Shown here piece after piece: positions 8,676 through 19,441 of a stretch of DNA of 64,000 nt (its first letter is position 1; each line of letters opens with the position of its first letter). Made by a program: the position numbers and the translations under genes. The stretch is from Accumulibacter sp. (GTDB taxonomy: Bacteria; Pseudomonadota; Gammaproteobacteria; Burkholderiales; Rhodocyclaceae): NCBI GenBank assembly GCA_024235695.1, contig JACKLX010000011.1, forward strand, positions 62,001-126,000, written 5' to 3'. The notes under the pieces were generated by a model. The model worked only from the letters and a program-made list of their open reading frames with translations. It ran no database searches and was not told the origin of the DNA.

Positions 8676-11516
8676 ATGAACAAGGCGCGTCTGACGATCC
8701 GTTCCCGGCTGATCGTCGCGGGTCTACTTTCGCTGGCCATCGTCGCCTTCGTTGCCGCCGCCGCGGTGCATGGTCACCGGCTGATGGAGCGCAAGGCGAC
8801 GGTGCTCAATGCGGCCACCGAAGAGCTCATCAACCTGCAGCGGACGCTGCAAGGACTCAACGAAACGATGTTCACCGAAGGCACACCGGCGGCATGGGCA
8901 GTGGTCGGCAACAGCGTGCTCGCCTTTGACCGGACCTGGCCGGAACTGGTCGCGGCAACCCGTGCCGCCGATCGGCGCGCGCAACTCGAGGTCGACATCG
9001 CACCCAGGTGGCAGGTGTTCCGCAGTGAAGTCGCGGCCTTTCTCGGAATTCATTTTCCCGGGCCGGAAAACGAACAGGCAATGGTGGCCTTTGGCAGGCT
9101 GATCAACCAGGCCAACACCCTCGGCATGGATCTCGACAGCTTTCGCAACGGTGCCCGAGAATCTGCCGACGCCAACATGCGTCGGTTCACGACCTTGGCG
9201 ACGACGATCACACTGTTCATGGTGATCGCCCTCCTGGCCGTCTTCAGGTGGGCTTATCAGGGCATCGTGAGGCCGATTTCAAATCTTGCGGGCATCATGG
9301 CCAAGGTGTCGCAGGATGGCGATTACTCGGCCCGCGCGCCCGTTGCCGCCGACGACGAGATCGGCCAGCTGTCGAGCGGCTTCAACGTCATGCTCGACCA
9401 GATCGAGGATCGCAATCTCGATCTGGCGGCCCATCGTGACCTGCTCGAGTGCGAGGTCGAAGCGCGCACCGCCGAATTGCGGCAGGCGAGGGATCGTGCC
9501 GAAGCCGGCAGCCGCGCCAAGAGCGAATTCCTGGCGACGATGAGCCACGAAATCCGTACGCCGATGAACGGCATCCTCGGCATGACCGAGTTGCTGCGCA
9601 GCACCAAACTCGATGCGCAGCAACGGCGATTCACCGACGCCGTGTACCATTCAGGCGAGCACCTGCTGCGGGTCATCAACGACATCCTCGATTTTTCCAA
9701 GATCGAAGCGGGCAAACTGGAGATCGAGCGAATCAACTTCAACCTCCGCCAACTGCTCGAGGACGTCGCCTACCTTTTCGCTCAGCCGGCCGAGGCCAAG
9801 GGCCTCGAGATGATCTGCAGCGTACCGCACGAGGTCCCGGTGGCGGTCAGCGGCGACCCCGTGCGACTGCGCCAGATCATGACCAATCTGGTCAGCAACG
9901 CGATCAAGTTCACCAGCAGCGGCGAAGTCGTGGTGCGCGTCAAGCTTCTCGAAGAGACGGCGCAGCAGGCGCAGCTGCGCTTCGAGGTTCAGGACAGCGG
10001 TGTTGGCATCGATGCGGCAACACAAGGCCGCCTGTTCAGAGCCTTTGTCCAGGCCGACAGTTCGACCACCCGGCGCTACGGCGGCAGCGGCCTGGGACTG
10101 GCGATTGCCCGGCGCCTGGTCGAACTGATGGGCGGACAGATCGGCGTGCACAGCGAAGCCGGGAACGGCACGCTGTTCTGGTTCGAGATTCCCCTGAGCA
10201 AGCAGAATGCCGACGCGCGGACGATCGTCGAACTCGCTGCGCGCCTGGCCGGGCTGCGCGTGCTGGTCGTTGACGACAACGCCAGCAACCGTGAAATCCT
10301 TGCTCACCAACTGGCTGGCTGGTCGATGACCTACAGCGGCGCCGCCGATGCACGCACGGCCCTGCAGCGCCTGCGAGAGGCTGAGCCGTGCCATTTCGAC
10401 CTCGCCATCCTCGACCTGCACATGCCGGAGATCGATGGTCTGGCGCTGGCCAAGGCGATCAAGCGTGAGTCACGCTGGGCGGCGTTGCCGCTGATCATGC
10501 TCTCGTCGGTCAGCGTCGCCAGCGACCATCCCGACCGGCAGCTTGCGCCGATCGACTGCTACCTGACCAAACCGGTGCGCCAGTCCGATCTCTACGACGC
10601 GATCGCGACGGCGATGTCGGCCCCCGCCGTGGCGGCGACCAGACAGCACCCGCCCCCGCCCCGAGCGGTCGCCGCGGTGCTGCCGACAAACCTCCGGGGA
10701 CGCGTTCTGGTCGCCGAGGACAATCCCGTCAATCAGCAGGTGGCCGCCGCCATGCTCGAATCGCTTGGCGTCGACGTCAGCTTCGCCGAGGACGGCCGCG
10801 AGGCCGTCGCGCGGGTGCTCGACGAGGCGTACGACCTCGTGCTGATGGACTGCCAGATGCCCGAAATGGACGGCTTCGAAGCAACCGCCCGGATTCGCTC
10901 GCGGCACAATCGGAGCGCGCCTGGCCGCCACCTGCCGATCGTCGCCTTGACCGCCAACGCCGTCGAGGGTGACCGCGAACGCTGCCTGGCAGCCGGCATG
11001 GACGATTACCTGAGCAAGCCCTTCACACGTGAACAACTGCTGGGCGCCTTGCGGCGCTGGCTTCCTCAGGCCGCCCCGGCAAGCCAGACCACCCGCCGGA
11101 CGCCGCCGGCAGCGGCGTCCGACGCAGCCGCCGCATCGCCCGACGACGAGCCGATCAATCCGCGCGCGCTCGACGCGATCCGACATCTGCCCGGCCCCAA
11201 TGGGGCCTTGCTGGTCGGCAAGGTGATCGACGCCTATCTCGCCGACGCGCCCTTGCGTCTGGCGCAAATGCACGCGGCGGCGGCTGCCGTCGATGGCGAA
11301 GCCCTGCGCAAGGCCGCGCATGCCATGAAGTCGAGCAGCGCCAACGTCGGCGCCGACCGGCTGGCGGCGCTCTGCAAGGCTTTGGAGGCCATTGGCCGTC
11401 AGAACACCGTCGTCGGCGCCAATTCCCTGCTGGCAGAGATAGAATCCCGCATGCCGCATGTGCTGGCGGCGCTGCAGGCGACGCTTGCCAGGAGTTCGAA
11501 CGATGCCCTTGTCTGA
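8676..11516 (+). CDS. Hybrid sensor histidine kinase with two receiver domains and Hpt (BarA-like architecture)
   Basis: A 946-residue membrane kinase. A first transmembrane segment at residues 13-33 and a second at about 177-197 enclose a periplasmic sensor region. HAMP follows ([21 protein letters not shown]...), then a HisKA box [10 protein letters not shown] with phospho-His291, an HATPase domain ([25 protein letters not shown]), REC1 with Asp580 ([10 protein letters not shown]), REC2 with Asp725 ([10 protein letters not shown]) and a C-terminal Hpt with His882 ([14 protein letters not shown]). All relay residues are intact. The open frame extends upstream to 8259 through the rhodanese gene, but ATG 8676 begins the membrane anchor. 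Its stop overlaps the next response regulator, the obvious phosphorelay partner. Confidence 0.93.
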   Translation: MNKARLTIRSRLIVAGLLSLAIVAFVAAAAVHGHRLMERKATVLNAATEELINLQRTLQGLNETMFTEGTPAAWAVVGNSVLAFDRTWPELVAATRAADRRAQLEVDIAPRWQVFRSEVAAFLGIHFPGPENEQAMVAFGRLINQANTLGMDLDSFRNGARESADANMRRFTTLATTITLFMVIALLAVFRWAYQGIVRPISNLAGIMAKVSQDGDYSARAPVAADDEIGQLSSGFNVMLDQIEDRNLDLAAHRDLLECEVEARTAELRQARDRAEAGSRAKSEFLATMSHEIRTPMNGILGMTELLRSTKLDAQQRRFTDAVYHSGEHLLRVINDILDFSKIEAGKLEIERINFNLRQLLEDVAYLFAQPAEAKGLEMICSVPHEVPVAVSGDPVRLRQIMTNLVSNAIKFTSSGEVVVRVKLLEETAQQAQLRFEVQDSGVGIDAATQGRLFRAFVQADSSTTRRYGGSGLGLAIARRLVELMGGQIGVHSEAGNGTLFWFEIPLSKQNADARTIVELAARLAGLRVLVVDDNASNREILAHQLAGWSMTYSGAADARTALQRLREAEPCHFDLAILDLHMPEIDGLALAKAIKRESRWAALPLIMLSSVSVASDHPDRQLAPIDCYLTKPVRQSDLYDAIATAMSAPAVAATRQHPPPPRAVAAVLPTNLRGRVLVAEDNPVNQQVAAAMLESLGVDVSFAEDGREAVARVLDEAYDLVLMDCQMPEMDGFEATARIRSRHNRSAPGRHLPIVALTANAVEGDRERCLAAGMDDYLSKPFTREQLLGALRRWLPQAAPASQTTRRTPPAAASDAAAASPDDEPINPRALDAIRHLPGPNGALLVGKVIDAYLADAPLRLAQMHAAAAAVDGEALRKAAHAMKSSSANVGADRLAALCKALEAIGRQNTVVGANSLLAEIESRMPHVLAALQATLARSSNDALV

Positions 11517-13680
11517 CGCACCCGGACGACCCAGGGTGCTGGTCGTCGACGACGACGCCGTGATGCGCATGCTCGAGCAGGAAGCGCTCAGCCAATTCGA
11601 ATTCGAAGTCGAGCAAGCGGCCGACGGCGAGCAGGCGCTCGACCTGCTTGCCGGACCGCTACCCGACCTGGCGCTGCTTGACGTCGACATGCCGGGGATA
11701 GACGGCTTCGAGGTCTGCCGACGGATTCGCCTGCGTCATGACATGACCGTGCTGCCGGTGATCATGGTCACCGGCATGGACGATCTCGAATCGATCAACC
11801 GGGCCTACCAATCGGGCGCCAACGACTTCATCGCCAAGCCGATCAACTGGCCGATGCTCGGCCACCGGGCCCGCTACGTGCTGCGCTCGGCGAGAGCCAC
11901 GCGCCAGTTGCGGGAACTGGAGGAGAAACAGGCGGCGATCGTCGAGGCGATACCCGACATGATCCTGCTGCTCGACCAGCACGGGACCTGCCTGGACTAC
12001 AAGGCCGGTTACGGAACGACCGCCTGGCTGCCAGCGGAGGATTTCCTGGGCCGCAAGCTGGCCGACGTGCTGCCTGGCGACATTGCCGAGCTCCTGCGGC
12101 GCGGTGTCGAGCGTGCGGTCGAACGTGGCGAACTGCAATCCGCGGTCTACCAGCTGCAACTGGCCGACGGCGCCCACCACCACGAAGCGCGTATCGCGCC
12201 GAGTGGTGCCGACAAGGTGGTGGTGGTCGTCCGCGACGTCACGCTGCAGCGGCTGAACGAGGAGAAGGTCAGGCGCCTGGCGTATTTCGATACGCTGACC
12301 GGCATGCCCAACCGCGAAAGCTTTCTCGAAAGGCTCGATCTCGAGTTGCGCCGGGCAAGTCGAGCGCAACTGCAGGTTGCGCTGCTGTTTCTCGATCTGG
12401 ATGGTTTCAAGCGCATCAACGACACCCTTGGTCACAGCGTCGGCGACTACCTGCTGCAAGCCGTCGCCGAGCGGCTGAAGGAAAAGCTGCGCGCCGGCGA
12501 CATCGTCGCCCGACCGGCTCTCGAGGAAACGGGTCTGCATTTCGCGCGCCTGGGGGGCGACGAGTTCACCGTCGTGCTGCCCGATCTCGACGGCACGCAG
12601 ACGGTGAAGATGGTCGCCGAACGCGTGCAGCGGCTGCTCAGCCAGCCATTCCGGCTTGGCGACCAGGAGATAACCGTCACCGCCAGCATCGGCGTTGCCG
12701 TCTTCCCCGACGACGGCGACGACGCCGCCGCTCTCCTGAAGCATGCCGATACGGCGATGTATCACGCCAAGGATCAGGGTCGCAACAACTGGCAACTGTA
12801 CGACAAGACGCTGACCGCCGAGACGATGGCCCGCATGACTCTCGAGAACGACCTTCGCAAGGGCCTCGAGCGAGACGAGTTTCATCTTCTGTACCAACCG
12901 CAGGTGAGTGCCGACGACGGGTCGATGGTCGGTATCGAGGCCTTGATTCGCTGGCAGCACCCCGAGCACGGCCTGGTTTCACCGGCGCAGTTCATCCCCG
13001 TTGCCGAGGATAGCGGCTTGATCGAGGCGATCGGTGACTGGGTACTGCGCACCGCCTGCCAGCAAGTGCGGACCTGGCAGAAAAGCGGCGTTGTCAGCCC
13101 ACGCGTGGCGGTGAATATCTCGGCGCGCCAGTTGCGCGCGCACGACTTCCTCGGCAGTGTCGCGGCGATCATTGCCGAGACCGGCATCGACGCCAGCCTG
13201 CTCGAACTCGAACTGACCGAAAGCATCCTGATGGAGCCCGAGGCGCGGCGAATCGACGGTCTTTATCGCCTGCGCAAGCTCGGCGTGCATTTCTCGATCG
13301 ACGATTTCGGTACCGGTTATTCGTCGCTGTCCTACGTCAAGCGCTTCCCGATCGGCATGCTGAAGATCGACCAGAGCTTCGTCCGCGGTCTGCCGCAGAG
13401 CACCGACGACGCCGGCATCACGACGGCGATCATCGCCATGGCGCATAGCCTCGGGCTGGACGTGATTGCCGAAGGCGTCGAGACACCGGAACAGTTCGAG
13501 TTTCTGCGGCAGGCCAACTGCCACAAGGTGCAAGGTTATCTGTTCAGCCGTCCACTGCCGGCCGACGGCATCGAACGCCTGCTGCGGCATGGCCGCTTCG
13601 TCCTGCCCACGCCGGCACCGAAGAAATCGATTTCGCGGGTCGCGGCGGCGCCCATTAGCGCCAGATTTAACGATGAATGA
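11503..13680 (+). CDS. Response regulator with REC, PAS-like, GGDEF and EAL domains
   Basis: A 725-residue c-di-GMP turnover protein. REC at about 10-125 has phospho-Asp60 ([12 protein letters not shown]) and Lys in FIAKP. A PAS-like linker follows ([27 protein letters not shown]). The GGDEF domain has an intact GGDEF at 351-355, preceded by a roughly 10-residue insert and no RxxD inhibitory site. The EAL domain has EAL at 479-481, DDFGTGYSS and [11 protein letters not shown], all intact. Both synthesis and hydrolysis are therefore possible. The start ATG at 11503 has an AGGAG site and overlaps the end of the hybrid kinase gene by 14 bases, which points to translational coupling and a cognate pair. 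Confidence 0.93.
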   Translation: MPLSDAPGRPRVLVVDDDAVMRMLEQEALSQFEFEVEQAADGEQALDLLAGPLPDLALLDVDMPGIDGFEVCRRIRLRHDMTVLPVIMVTGMDDLESINRAYQSGANDFIAKPINWPMLGHRARYVLRSARATRQLRELEEKQAAIVEAIPDMILLLDQHGTCLDYKAGYGTTAWLPAEDFLGRKLADVLPGDIAELLRRGVERAVERGELQSAVYQLQLADGAHHHEARIAPSGADKVVVVVRDVTLQRLNEEKVRRLAYFDTLTGMPNRESFLERLDLELRRASRAQLQVALLFLDLDGFKRINDTLGHSVGDYLLQAVAERLKEKLRAGDIVARPALEETGLHFARLGGDEFTVVLPDLDGTQTVKMVAERVQRLLSQPFRLGDQEITVTASIGVAVFPDDGDDAAALLKHADTAMYHAKDQGRNNWQLYDKTLTAETMARMTLENDLRKGLERDEFHLLYQPQVSADDGSMVGIEALIRWQHPEHGLVSPAQFIPVAEDSGLIEAIGDWVLRTACQQVRTWQKSGVVSPRVAVNISARQLRAHDFLGSVAAIIAETGIDASLLELELTESILMEPEARRIDGLYRLRKLGVHFSIDDFGTGYSSLSYVKRFPIGMLKIDQSFVRGLPQSTDDAGITTAIIAMAHSLGLDVIAEGVETPEQFEFLRQANCHKVQGYLFSRPLPADGIERLLRHGRFVLPTPAPKKSISRVAAAPISARFNDE

Positions 13681-13734
13681 AGTAAACTCGAGCGAAAGCC
13701 GCATGCCAAACAAGAAAACCAAGCGAGGACGACA

Positions 13735-14790
13735 ATGAAGTACCGCCACAGCGTTGCGCAGAGCGCCGACTACTTGCGGCTGGCCGTGAAGCGGATGGCC
13801 CAGCAGGAGGCCGGGCTGCATCCGATCAGCTATGCGATCTGGTACGAATACGTCGCCAGCCTCAATCCCGACCTGCAGACGGCCATCGATGCCCGGCTCA
13901 AGGAAAGCGGCAAGCTGGACGAGGAAACGACCTGCGCGCTGTTTCACAAGCATGTCGCCGAACTGGACGCGAAGACCGCGATGCGCATCGGCAACAGCGT
14001 CAGCCATCTGGTCGACCAGGTATCGGAATCGGCGATCGACGCCGGTCATCAGGCGTCTCGCTTTGGCAGCTCGCTCGAGAGCTGGAGCGAAACGCTGTCG
14101 CAGCCGGCAGGCGGCGTCACCGGCGGCCTGGCGCCCGGCGTCGAGGACATCCTGCGCGGTACGCGTGAAATGCAGAAGGCGATAAGCACGCTGCAGGACA
14201 GACTGGAAGACAGCAGCCGCGAGGCCAGGGTGCTCCGCGAGGAGGTCGCGCGCGCGCGCGAGGAAGCCTTGCTCGACGCGCTCACCGGCCTGGTCAATCG
14301 CAAGGGCTTCGACCTGGCGATGGCCGCTTGCCTGCAACAGCAACCGGCGACGGTTCCCGGGCCATGCCTGCTGATGATCGACCTGGACGCGTTCAAGCGG
14401 ATCAACGACAGCCACGGACACCCGTTCGGTGACCGGGTATTGGCGACGGTCGGCGAGATCCTCAGGGCCAACATCAAGGGCAAGGACACGGCGGCACGCT
14501 ACGGCGGTGAGGAATTCGCGGTGATCCTGCCGCAAACGCCGCGCGGCGGCGCGCTGGGTCTCGCCGAGGCGCTGCGTGCGCTGGTCGCGGCCAGCCGGGT
14601 CAAGAGCGGCGGCACGAGCGAGACGATGATCGGCAACATCACCGTCTCGATCGGTGTCGCCGACCACGTTGCCGGCGAATCGGCGGCGGAGTTCATCCTC
14701 CGTGCCGACCGGGCGCTCTACGCGGCCAAGGCGCAGGGGCGCAACCGCGTGGCGCTGGCACCGCGGCCGACGACCGAGGCGGGCCGGTAG
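13735..14790 (+). CDS. Diguanylate cyclase
   Basis: A 351-residue protein with no membrane segment. Residues 1-170 form an all-helical N-terminal region (KYRHSVAQSADYLRLAVKRMAQQEAGLHPISYAIWYEYVA..., ending in a coiled coil), a type seen in many proteobacterial diguanylate cyclases. The GGDEF domain follows (DALTGLVNRKGF, DLDAFKRINDSHGHPFGD, YGGEEF with GGEEF from 257). The position of the RxxD inhibitory site reads KGKD, so product inhibition may be weak. The ATG at 13735 follows a GAGGA site. The gene lies 54 bases after the GGDEF-EAL regulator. Confidence 0.92.
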   Translation: MKYRHSVAQSADYLRLAVKRMAQQEAGLHPISYAIWYEYVASLNPDLQTAIDARLKESGKLDEETTCALFHKHVAELDAKTAMRIGNSVSHLVDQVSESAIDAGHQASRFGSSLESWSETLSQPAGGVTGGLAPGVEDILRGTREMQKAISTLQDRLEDSSREARVLREEVARAREEALLDALTGLVNRKGFDLAMAACLQQQPATVPGPCLLMIDLDAFKRINDSHGHPFGDRVLATVGEILRANIKGKDTAARYGGEEFAVILPQTPRGGALGLAEALRALVAASRVKSGGTSETMIGNITVSIGVADHVAGESAAEFILRADRALYAAKAQGRNRVALAPRPTTEAGR

Positions 14791-15064
14791 CGCCGCCTCA
14801 CCGCTTTCGCCAGCGACGAGCAGAACGGCCACCACCACGCCAGTTCTCGCGGCGAGCCTGCCGGCTCGATGCGCGGCGCCAGCGCGTCCGATGCCGCTCA
14901 CCAAGGCGCTCAGCGAGCGGCGCCGGGAAGCCTTTCTGCCGCCCGTCGAGCGCTTGTTCACCGCTGCCGAAAGACGTATACTCGCGCACCTGCCCGGCGC
15001 CCGGCAGAGGTAGCGCCGATCTGCGCCGACCCCAACGCCAGGCCACTCGAGGGATGCGTCAGGG

Positions 15065-16492
15065 ATGAATGAAGACGACTTGATCCAGGCCATCACCGAG
15101 GATGACGTGATCCGGATGGCGGGCTTGCTGCCGCTGCTGATGCACGCCGATGGTGGTGTCGGTTTCGGCGTCAAGGGGCTCGACGGACGCTATCGGCTCG
15201 CCAACCCGATGCTGGAACGGCTCCTCGGCCAGCATCCCGGCCAGCTGGCCGGGAAATCGGAGAGCGAACTGCTGCCGGCGAACCTGCTGGCGCCGCTGCT
15301 GCGCAGCGACCAGCGCATCCTGGCAGGCGCCGCGACCGCGTCCGAGGAGGTCGACCTGCCGGACGACGGCCACTACCTCTGGCTCCGACTGCCCATCCTC
15401 GGACCCGACCGCCGGCTGCGGTCGATTGCCTCGGTCATTTTCGAGCACTCGCCGCGCGCCCCCCGGCAGCCGGCAGCCGCCGTGCAGCAGACTCTCGACA
15501 GCCTGCAGCAAGCCAACCGGGAGTTGCAGCGGACGGTTGTCGAGCTCGAGCAGGTAGCCAGCACCGACAAGCTCACCGGCGCCTGGAACCGGCGGCGCCT
15601 GGAGGAGTGCGTGCGCAGCGAACTGGGGCGCTTCGAGCGCTATCAACATCCGCTCAGCCTGCTGATTCTCGACATCGATTTCTTCAAGGCGATCAATGAC
15701 CGGCACGGTCATGGCACCGGCGATCAGGTGCTGCAGTCGCTGACCCGTCGCCTGCAAGGCGGGCTTCGCGCCACCGATGCCCTGGCGCGCTGGGGCGGCG
15801 AAGAATTCGTCGTCCTCTGCCCCGACACCAACCGCGCGACCGCAGCAACGCTGGCCGAGCGCTTGCGCGAACAGATCGCGCAAGCGAGTTTTGCGGACGT
15901 CGACCGGCTGACGATCAGCATCGGCGTCGCCGAATGCCGCGCCGGCGAAACCTGGGACGAGTGGTTCCAGCGTGCCGACGAGGCGCTCTACCGGGCCAAG
16001 GCCGCTGGCCGCAACCAGGTCCAACTGGCTCCCGAAGCGGCGCTGCCGGCCGACGCCGGCGACTATCTGGTCGCCAATTTCGTGCAGCTCGTCTGGCGGT
16101 CGGCGTACGAATGCGGTGACGAGGCGATCGATCGCGGTCACCGCTTGCTGTTCTCCGACGCCAACGAGCTGCTCGCGGCAATCCTTTCCGGGCAAGCCGC
16201 CGAGCGGGTCAACACGATGGTCGACCGACTGCTGACCGACGTGCTCGAGCATTTCCATGACGAGGAGACGGTCTTTGTCGCTGCCGGCTATCCGCGCGCC
16301 GAGGAACACATCGCGATGCACCGCGACCTCGTCAGTCAGTCGCTGAAGATGGCGGCGGCTTTCCGTGCCGGCACGCAGGGCGTTGGCGACGTCTTCAAGT
16401 TCCTGGCCCATGACGTGATCACCAGGCATCTGTTGAGTGAGGACCGCAAGTTCTTTGACCACCTGCGGCGACAGCGGCCACTCGGCGCCTGA
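15065..16492 (+). CDS. Diguanylate cyclase with PAS and C-terminal hemerythrin domain
   Basis: A 475-residue predicted cytoplasmic protein. A PAS-type domain at about 20-135 (GVGFGVKGLDGRYRLANPMLERLLGQHPGQLAGKSESELL) is followed by a short coiled coil and an active GGDEF domain (GGEEF from 244) with an intact RATD inhibitory site five residues before it. The last 135 residues form a bacteriohemerythrin: the pattern RGH, HFHDEE, HIAMHRD and HLLSED supplies the His and carboxylate ligands of a di-iron, O2-binding site. Oxygen or redox state is thus likely to set c-di-GMP output. A 274-base gap without a recognisable gene precedes it. Confidence 0.93.
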   Translation: MNEDDLIQAITEDDVIRMAGLLPLLMHADGGVGFGVKGLDGRYRLANPMLERLLGQHPGQLAGKSESELLPANLLAPLLRSDQRILAGAATASEEVDLPDDGHYLWLRLPILGPDRRLRSIASVIFEHSPRAPRQPAAAVQQTLDSLQQANRELQRTVVELEQVASTDKLTGAWNRRRLEECVRSELGRFERYQHPLSLLILDIDFFKAINDRHGHGTGDQVLQSLTRRLQGGLRATDALARWGGEEFVVLCPDTNRATAATLAERLREQIAQASFADVDRLTISIGVAECRAGETWDEWFQRADEALYRAKAAGRNQVQLAPEAALPADAGDYLVANFVQLVWRSAYECGDEAIDRGHRLLFSDANELLAAILSGQAAERVNTMVDRLLTDVLEHFHDEETVFVAAGYPRAEEHIAMHRDLVSQSLKMAAAFRAGTQGVGDVFKFLAHDVITRHLLSEDRKFFDHLRRQRPLGA

Positions 16493-16614
16493 GGTTCCGC
16501 CGGCAATGGCGGCGGCCTGGCGACCGGTACGCTTGCCGTCGTGGCGGCTTGTTCCGCGTCTTGAACTCGCGCGGCCTGGCTGACCAGGCGTCGACACGAC
16601 ATGAAAGGACTGCG

Positions 16615-17544
16615 ATGAGCTGGGGCCCTGGTCTGGACGCTGCCCTTGGCGACGAACTGCGCGCGCTGATCGCCAACGACGGCGGCGGTGGCGCTGGCAG
16701 TTCGGCGGCCGCCATCGACACCGTCAGCGAGGTCGGCGGCGGATCGATCTCGCGCACGCTGCTGCTCGGCAGCGGCAGGCAGCGCTGGTTCGTCAAACTC
16801 AATGACGCCGATCTGCTGCCGATGTTCAGCGCCGAGGCCGACGGTCTCGAGGCGCTGGCCGGTTGCCCGGCGCTGCGCGTGCCGCGCGTCGTCGGCCACG
16901 GCGTTGGCGGTCGACAGGCCTACCTGGTGCTCGAATACCTGCACCTGCAGCCGCTGCGGGACCCGCTTCATGCCGCCTGCGCCGGTCGCGCCCTGGCCCG
17001 GCTGCACCGCATTTGCGGCACGCAGTACGGCTGGCAGCGCGACAACTTCATCGGCCGGACGCCACAGCACAACAGCTGGCAGCGTTCCTGGCCGGCCTTC
17101 TTCGCCGACCAGCGGCTTCTGCCGCAACTCTCCCTGGCCGGGCGTCGCAGCGAGCACGGCAAGCTGATCGCCAGCGGCGAGCGCCTGGCGGCCAAGCTGG
17201 ACCTGTTGTTCGCCGGCCATCAACCGCCGGCGAGCCTGTTGCACGGCGACCTGTGGTACGGCAACGCCGCGACCGACGAGACGGGCAGGCCCGTCTTGTT
17301 CGATCCGGCAGTGCATTTTGGCGACCGCGAGAGCGATCTGGCGATGGCCGAGCTGTTCGGCGGTTTCTCCGACGCCTTCCATGCCGCCTACCGCGAGGCC
17401 TGGCCGCTCGCCGACGGATTCGTCGTGCGCCGGACGCTCTATCAGCTCTACCACGTGCTCAATCACCTCAACCTGTTCGGCGGCGCTTACCTGCGCCAGG
17501 CCGAACGGATGATCGCGACGCTACTGGCCGAGGTCGGCGGCTGA
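16615..17544 (+). CDS. Fructosamine/ketosamine-3-kinase family protein
   Basis: A 309-residue kinase-fold protein. The family pattern is clear: GGGSISRTLLLGSGRQRWFVKLNDADLLPMFSAEADGLEAL, AYLVLEYLHL, LARLHR, then the catalytic loop HGDLWYGN (His210-Asp212) and the metal-binding FDPAVHFGDRESDLAMAELFGGF. Relatives phosphorylate protein-bound ketosamines to trigger deglycation, and bacterial YniA/Fn3K homologues are thought to repair glycated proteins. The chosen ATG at 16615 has an AAGGA site 5-8 bases upstream. Confidence 0.88.
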   Translation: MSWGPGLDAALGDELRALIANDGGGGAGSSAAAIDTVSEVGGGSISRTLLLGSGRQRWFVKLNDADLLPMFSAEADGLEALAGCPALRVPRVVGHGVGGRQAYLVLEYLHLQPLRDPLHAACAGRALARLHRICGTQYGWQRDNFIGRTPQHNSWQRSWPAFFADQRLLPQLSLAGRRSEHGKLIASGERLAAKLDLLFAGHQPPASLLHGDLWYGNAATDETGRPVLFDPAVHFGDRESDLAMAELFGGFSDAFHAAYREAWPLADGFVVRRTLYQLYHVLNHLNLFGGAYLRQAERMIATLLAEVGG

Positions 17545-17583
17545 TCACCGGCTGGCCAAGCGACACCTCTCCCGGAGAAACCG

Positions 17584-19248
17584 ATGGATCTGGCAAGCAA
17601 AGACACGGAGCAGCGGGTCAGGCATTTTCGGCAGATCCTGATGTGGCCGCTGCAGCTGATGCCGCTGGCCAGCGGCAGCCCCTTCGAGAACCACGCGCAG
17701 CTGCTCGACCGGCAGGACGCGGACAACCCGTGGCGGGAACTGGTCGACGAATTCTCCGGCGACCCGGGACAATTCCACGAGCGCCATTACAGTGAGTTTG
17801 TCACCTTCCTGCCCTACGTCCAGCGCTTCCTGTACGGCGAAGGCGGTGGCCTGGAAGGCAGGCAGGCGCACGACGGTGAGTCGCCGATCCGCATTTTCCG
17901 TCGGCACGACGTTGCCAGGGTACGCATGCGCTACAAGGATCGCGACAGCCCGGTCGACTTCGACATCGCACACCTCGACCTCTATTTCTTCTATGACATC
18001 GAGGTGGTCATCCTGGTCGTCGAGATCTTCGCCGACGATCTCGAACTGCGGCAGGTGCACGACACTCTTTACCGATTCGGCCGCGCCTATCCGCCGTCCT
18101 GGGACGAGGACGGCAGCGGCAGCCACTGCCTGCAGCGGGCCGAATGGCTGGCATCCGACGGCCGTGTGCTGGCCGCTTCCGACTACGAGAAGCGCAGCAA
18201 GTACCTCTCTTTCGTCTCCCGCTTCCGGGCACCGTGCATCTCGTCGCACTGGGAATTCATTCTGCAGCCGCTGGTTCTCCACCACTCCGACGAATGCGGT
18301 CCGCTGCGCTATCGGCAGATCGAGTATCACCGCATGCCGCTGGTCGCTTACCTGGCGATGGACGACCCGCGCACCCTCAGCCGCGACGACTTCGCCCGTC
18401 TGGTGCTGGTCACCGGACCGGGAAAGCGTGGTGCCCCGCCAGCTGCCGAGTTGCCGCTGGACGGCTTCGAATCGCGCTACTGCTACGACCGCTACTGGCA
18501 ACCGCAGGCCGAGCAAGCCGGAACCCGTCTGCTCTCCTGCGGCCACGCGGTAGTAATGGTTGGCAGTGCCCAAGATGCCTACTTCACGGGCACCGAGAAC
18601 GGCCTGCTCGGCCAGTTTCGTCACCAGTTCTTCCTTCTGGCGCTGATCCCTCACTTCCACAAGGCGGCCCTGCTGATGCTCTCCGATCGCCTGGTGACGG
18701 CACTCAATCGCCTGCGGATCGGCCAGACCGAATCGGTCAAGGATTTCAAGCGCGCGATCCGGCAGATCCTCGAGGTCTTCCTGCGCTTCACCCATCGTTA
18801 CTGGTTCTACGAGATCTCCGATCAGGCACAGGCCCGCGCACTGTTCGGCATGACCAGGGAACACCTGGGTACCGAGCGTCTGTATGCCGAGGTGCGCGAG
18901 GAGATTCATGACATGAGCCAGTATCTCGACAGTGACAGCCTGCGCCGGCAATCCAATACGGTGGTCCGGTTGACGGTGGTCACCACCGCCGGCTTGATCG
19001 CGACGATTACCACCGGCGTCCTCGGGATGAACCTGCTCGACGCCGCACAAGCGCCTTTCGCCGACCGGCTGGCCCTGTTTACCCTGGTCGCCGTGCCATC
19101 GGCACTGCTCACCGGCTTCGCCATCGCCAAATCCAAACCACTTTCCGATTTTCTCGAGGCACTGTCCGACGAACGTCTCACGGCGCGCGCCAAACTCACC
19201 GCCCTGACCGCGGTCTGGCGCCGGACTCGGCCGCCAGCAGACGGCTGA
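17584..19248 (+). CDS. CorA-superfamily-like membrane protein with very large N-terminal domain
   Basis: A 554-residue protein. Most is soluble (N-terminal 450 residues, rich in Asp, Tyr, His and aromatic residues). Near the C-terminus a long helix (MTREHLGTERLYAEVREEIHDMSQYLDSDSLRRQSNTVVRLTVVTTAGLIATITTGVLGMNLLD) leads into two transmembrane segments separated by the GMN triplet that defines the CorA/Mrs2 pore entrance. It is longer than usual CorA (about 320 residues), so substrate and gating may differ. Divalent cation transport is inference from GMN and topology. A GGAGAA ribosome site precedes ATG 17584. Confidence 0.72.
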   Translation: MDLASKDTEQRVRHFRQILMWPLQLMPLASGSPFENHAQLLDRQDADNPWRELVDEFSGDPGQFHERHYSEFVTFLPYVQRFLYGEGGGLEGRQAHDGESPIRIFRRHDVARVRMRYKDRDSPVDFDIAHLDLYFFYDIEVVILVVEIFADDLELRQVHDTLYRFGRAYPPSWDEDGSGSHCLQRAEWLASDGRVLAASDYEKRSKYLSFVSRFRAPCISSHWEFILQPLVLHHSDECGPLRYRQIEYHRMPLVAYLAMDDPRTLSRDDFARLVLVTGPGKRGAPPAAELPLDGFESRYCYDRYWQPQAEQAGTRLLSCGHAVVMVGSAQDAYFTGTENGLLGQFRHQFFLLALIPHFHKAALLMLSDRLVTALNRLRIGQTESVKDFKRAIRQILEVFLRFTHRYWFYEISDQAQARALFGMTREHLGTERLYAEVREEIHDMSQYLDSDSLRRQSNTVVRLTVVTTAGLIATITTGVLGMNLLDAAQAPFADRLALFTLVAVPSALLTGFAIAKSKPLSDFLEALSDERLTARAKLTALTAVWRRTRPPADG

Positions 19249-19441
19249 GGCAGACGCGCATGCGGCGCCGGCAGGCTGGCCAGAGGCGCCAGGAAACCCC
19301 CGTTATCGCTGGTGTTTTTTTGCGGCCAAAGGTGTAGATTGTCGACTCTATCGACGTCACCGGCTGGCGGGCTCGGCCGGGTCGCCGGCCGCCCGATCCG
19401 TAGCGCAGCAAGCCGCCTATCCGCGCCAGGAAGCCAGTCCC

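Noticed and set aside
12979-15174. 731-codon minus-strand frame opposite the GGDEF genes
   Set aside because: Shadow of the plus-strand diguanylate cyclase genes; no domains of its own.
19300-19330. T run upstream of the P-type ATPase as a terminator for the CorA-like gene
   Set aside because: The preceding bases form only a 4-bp stem, too weak to call.
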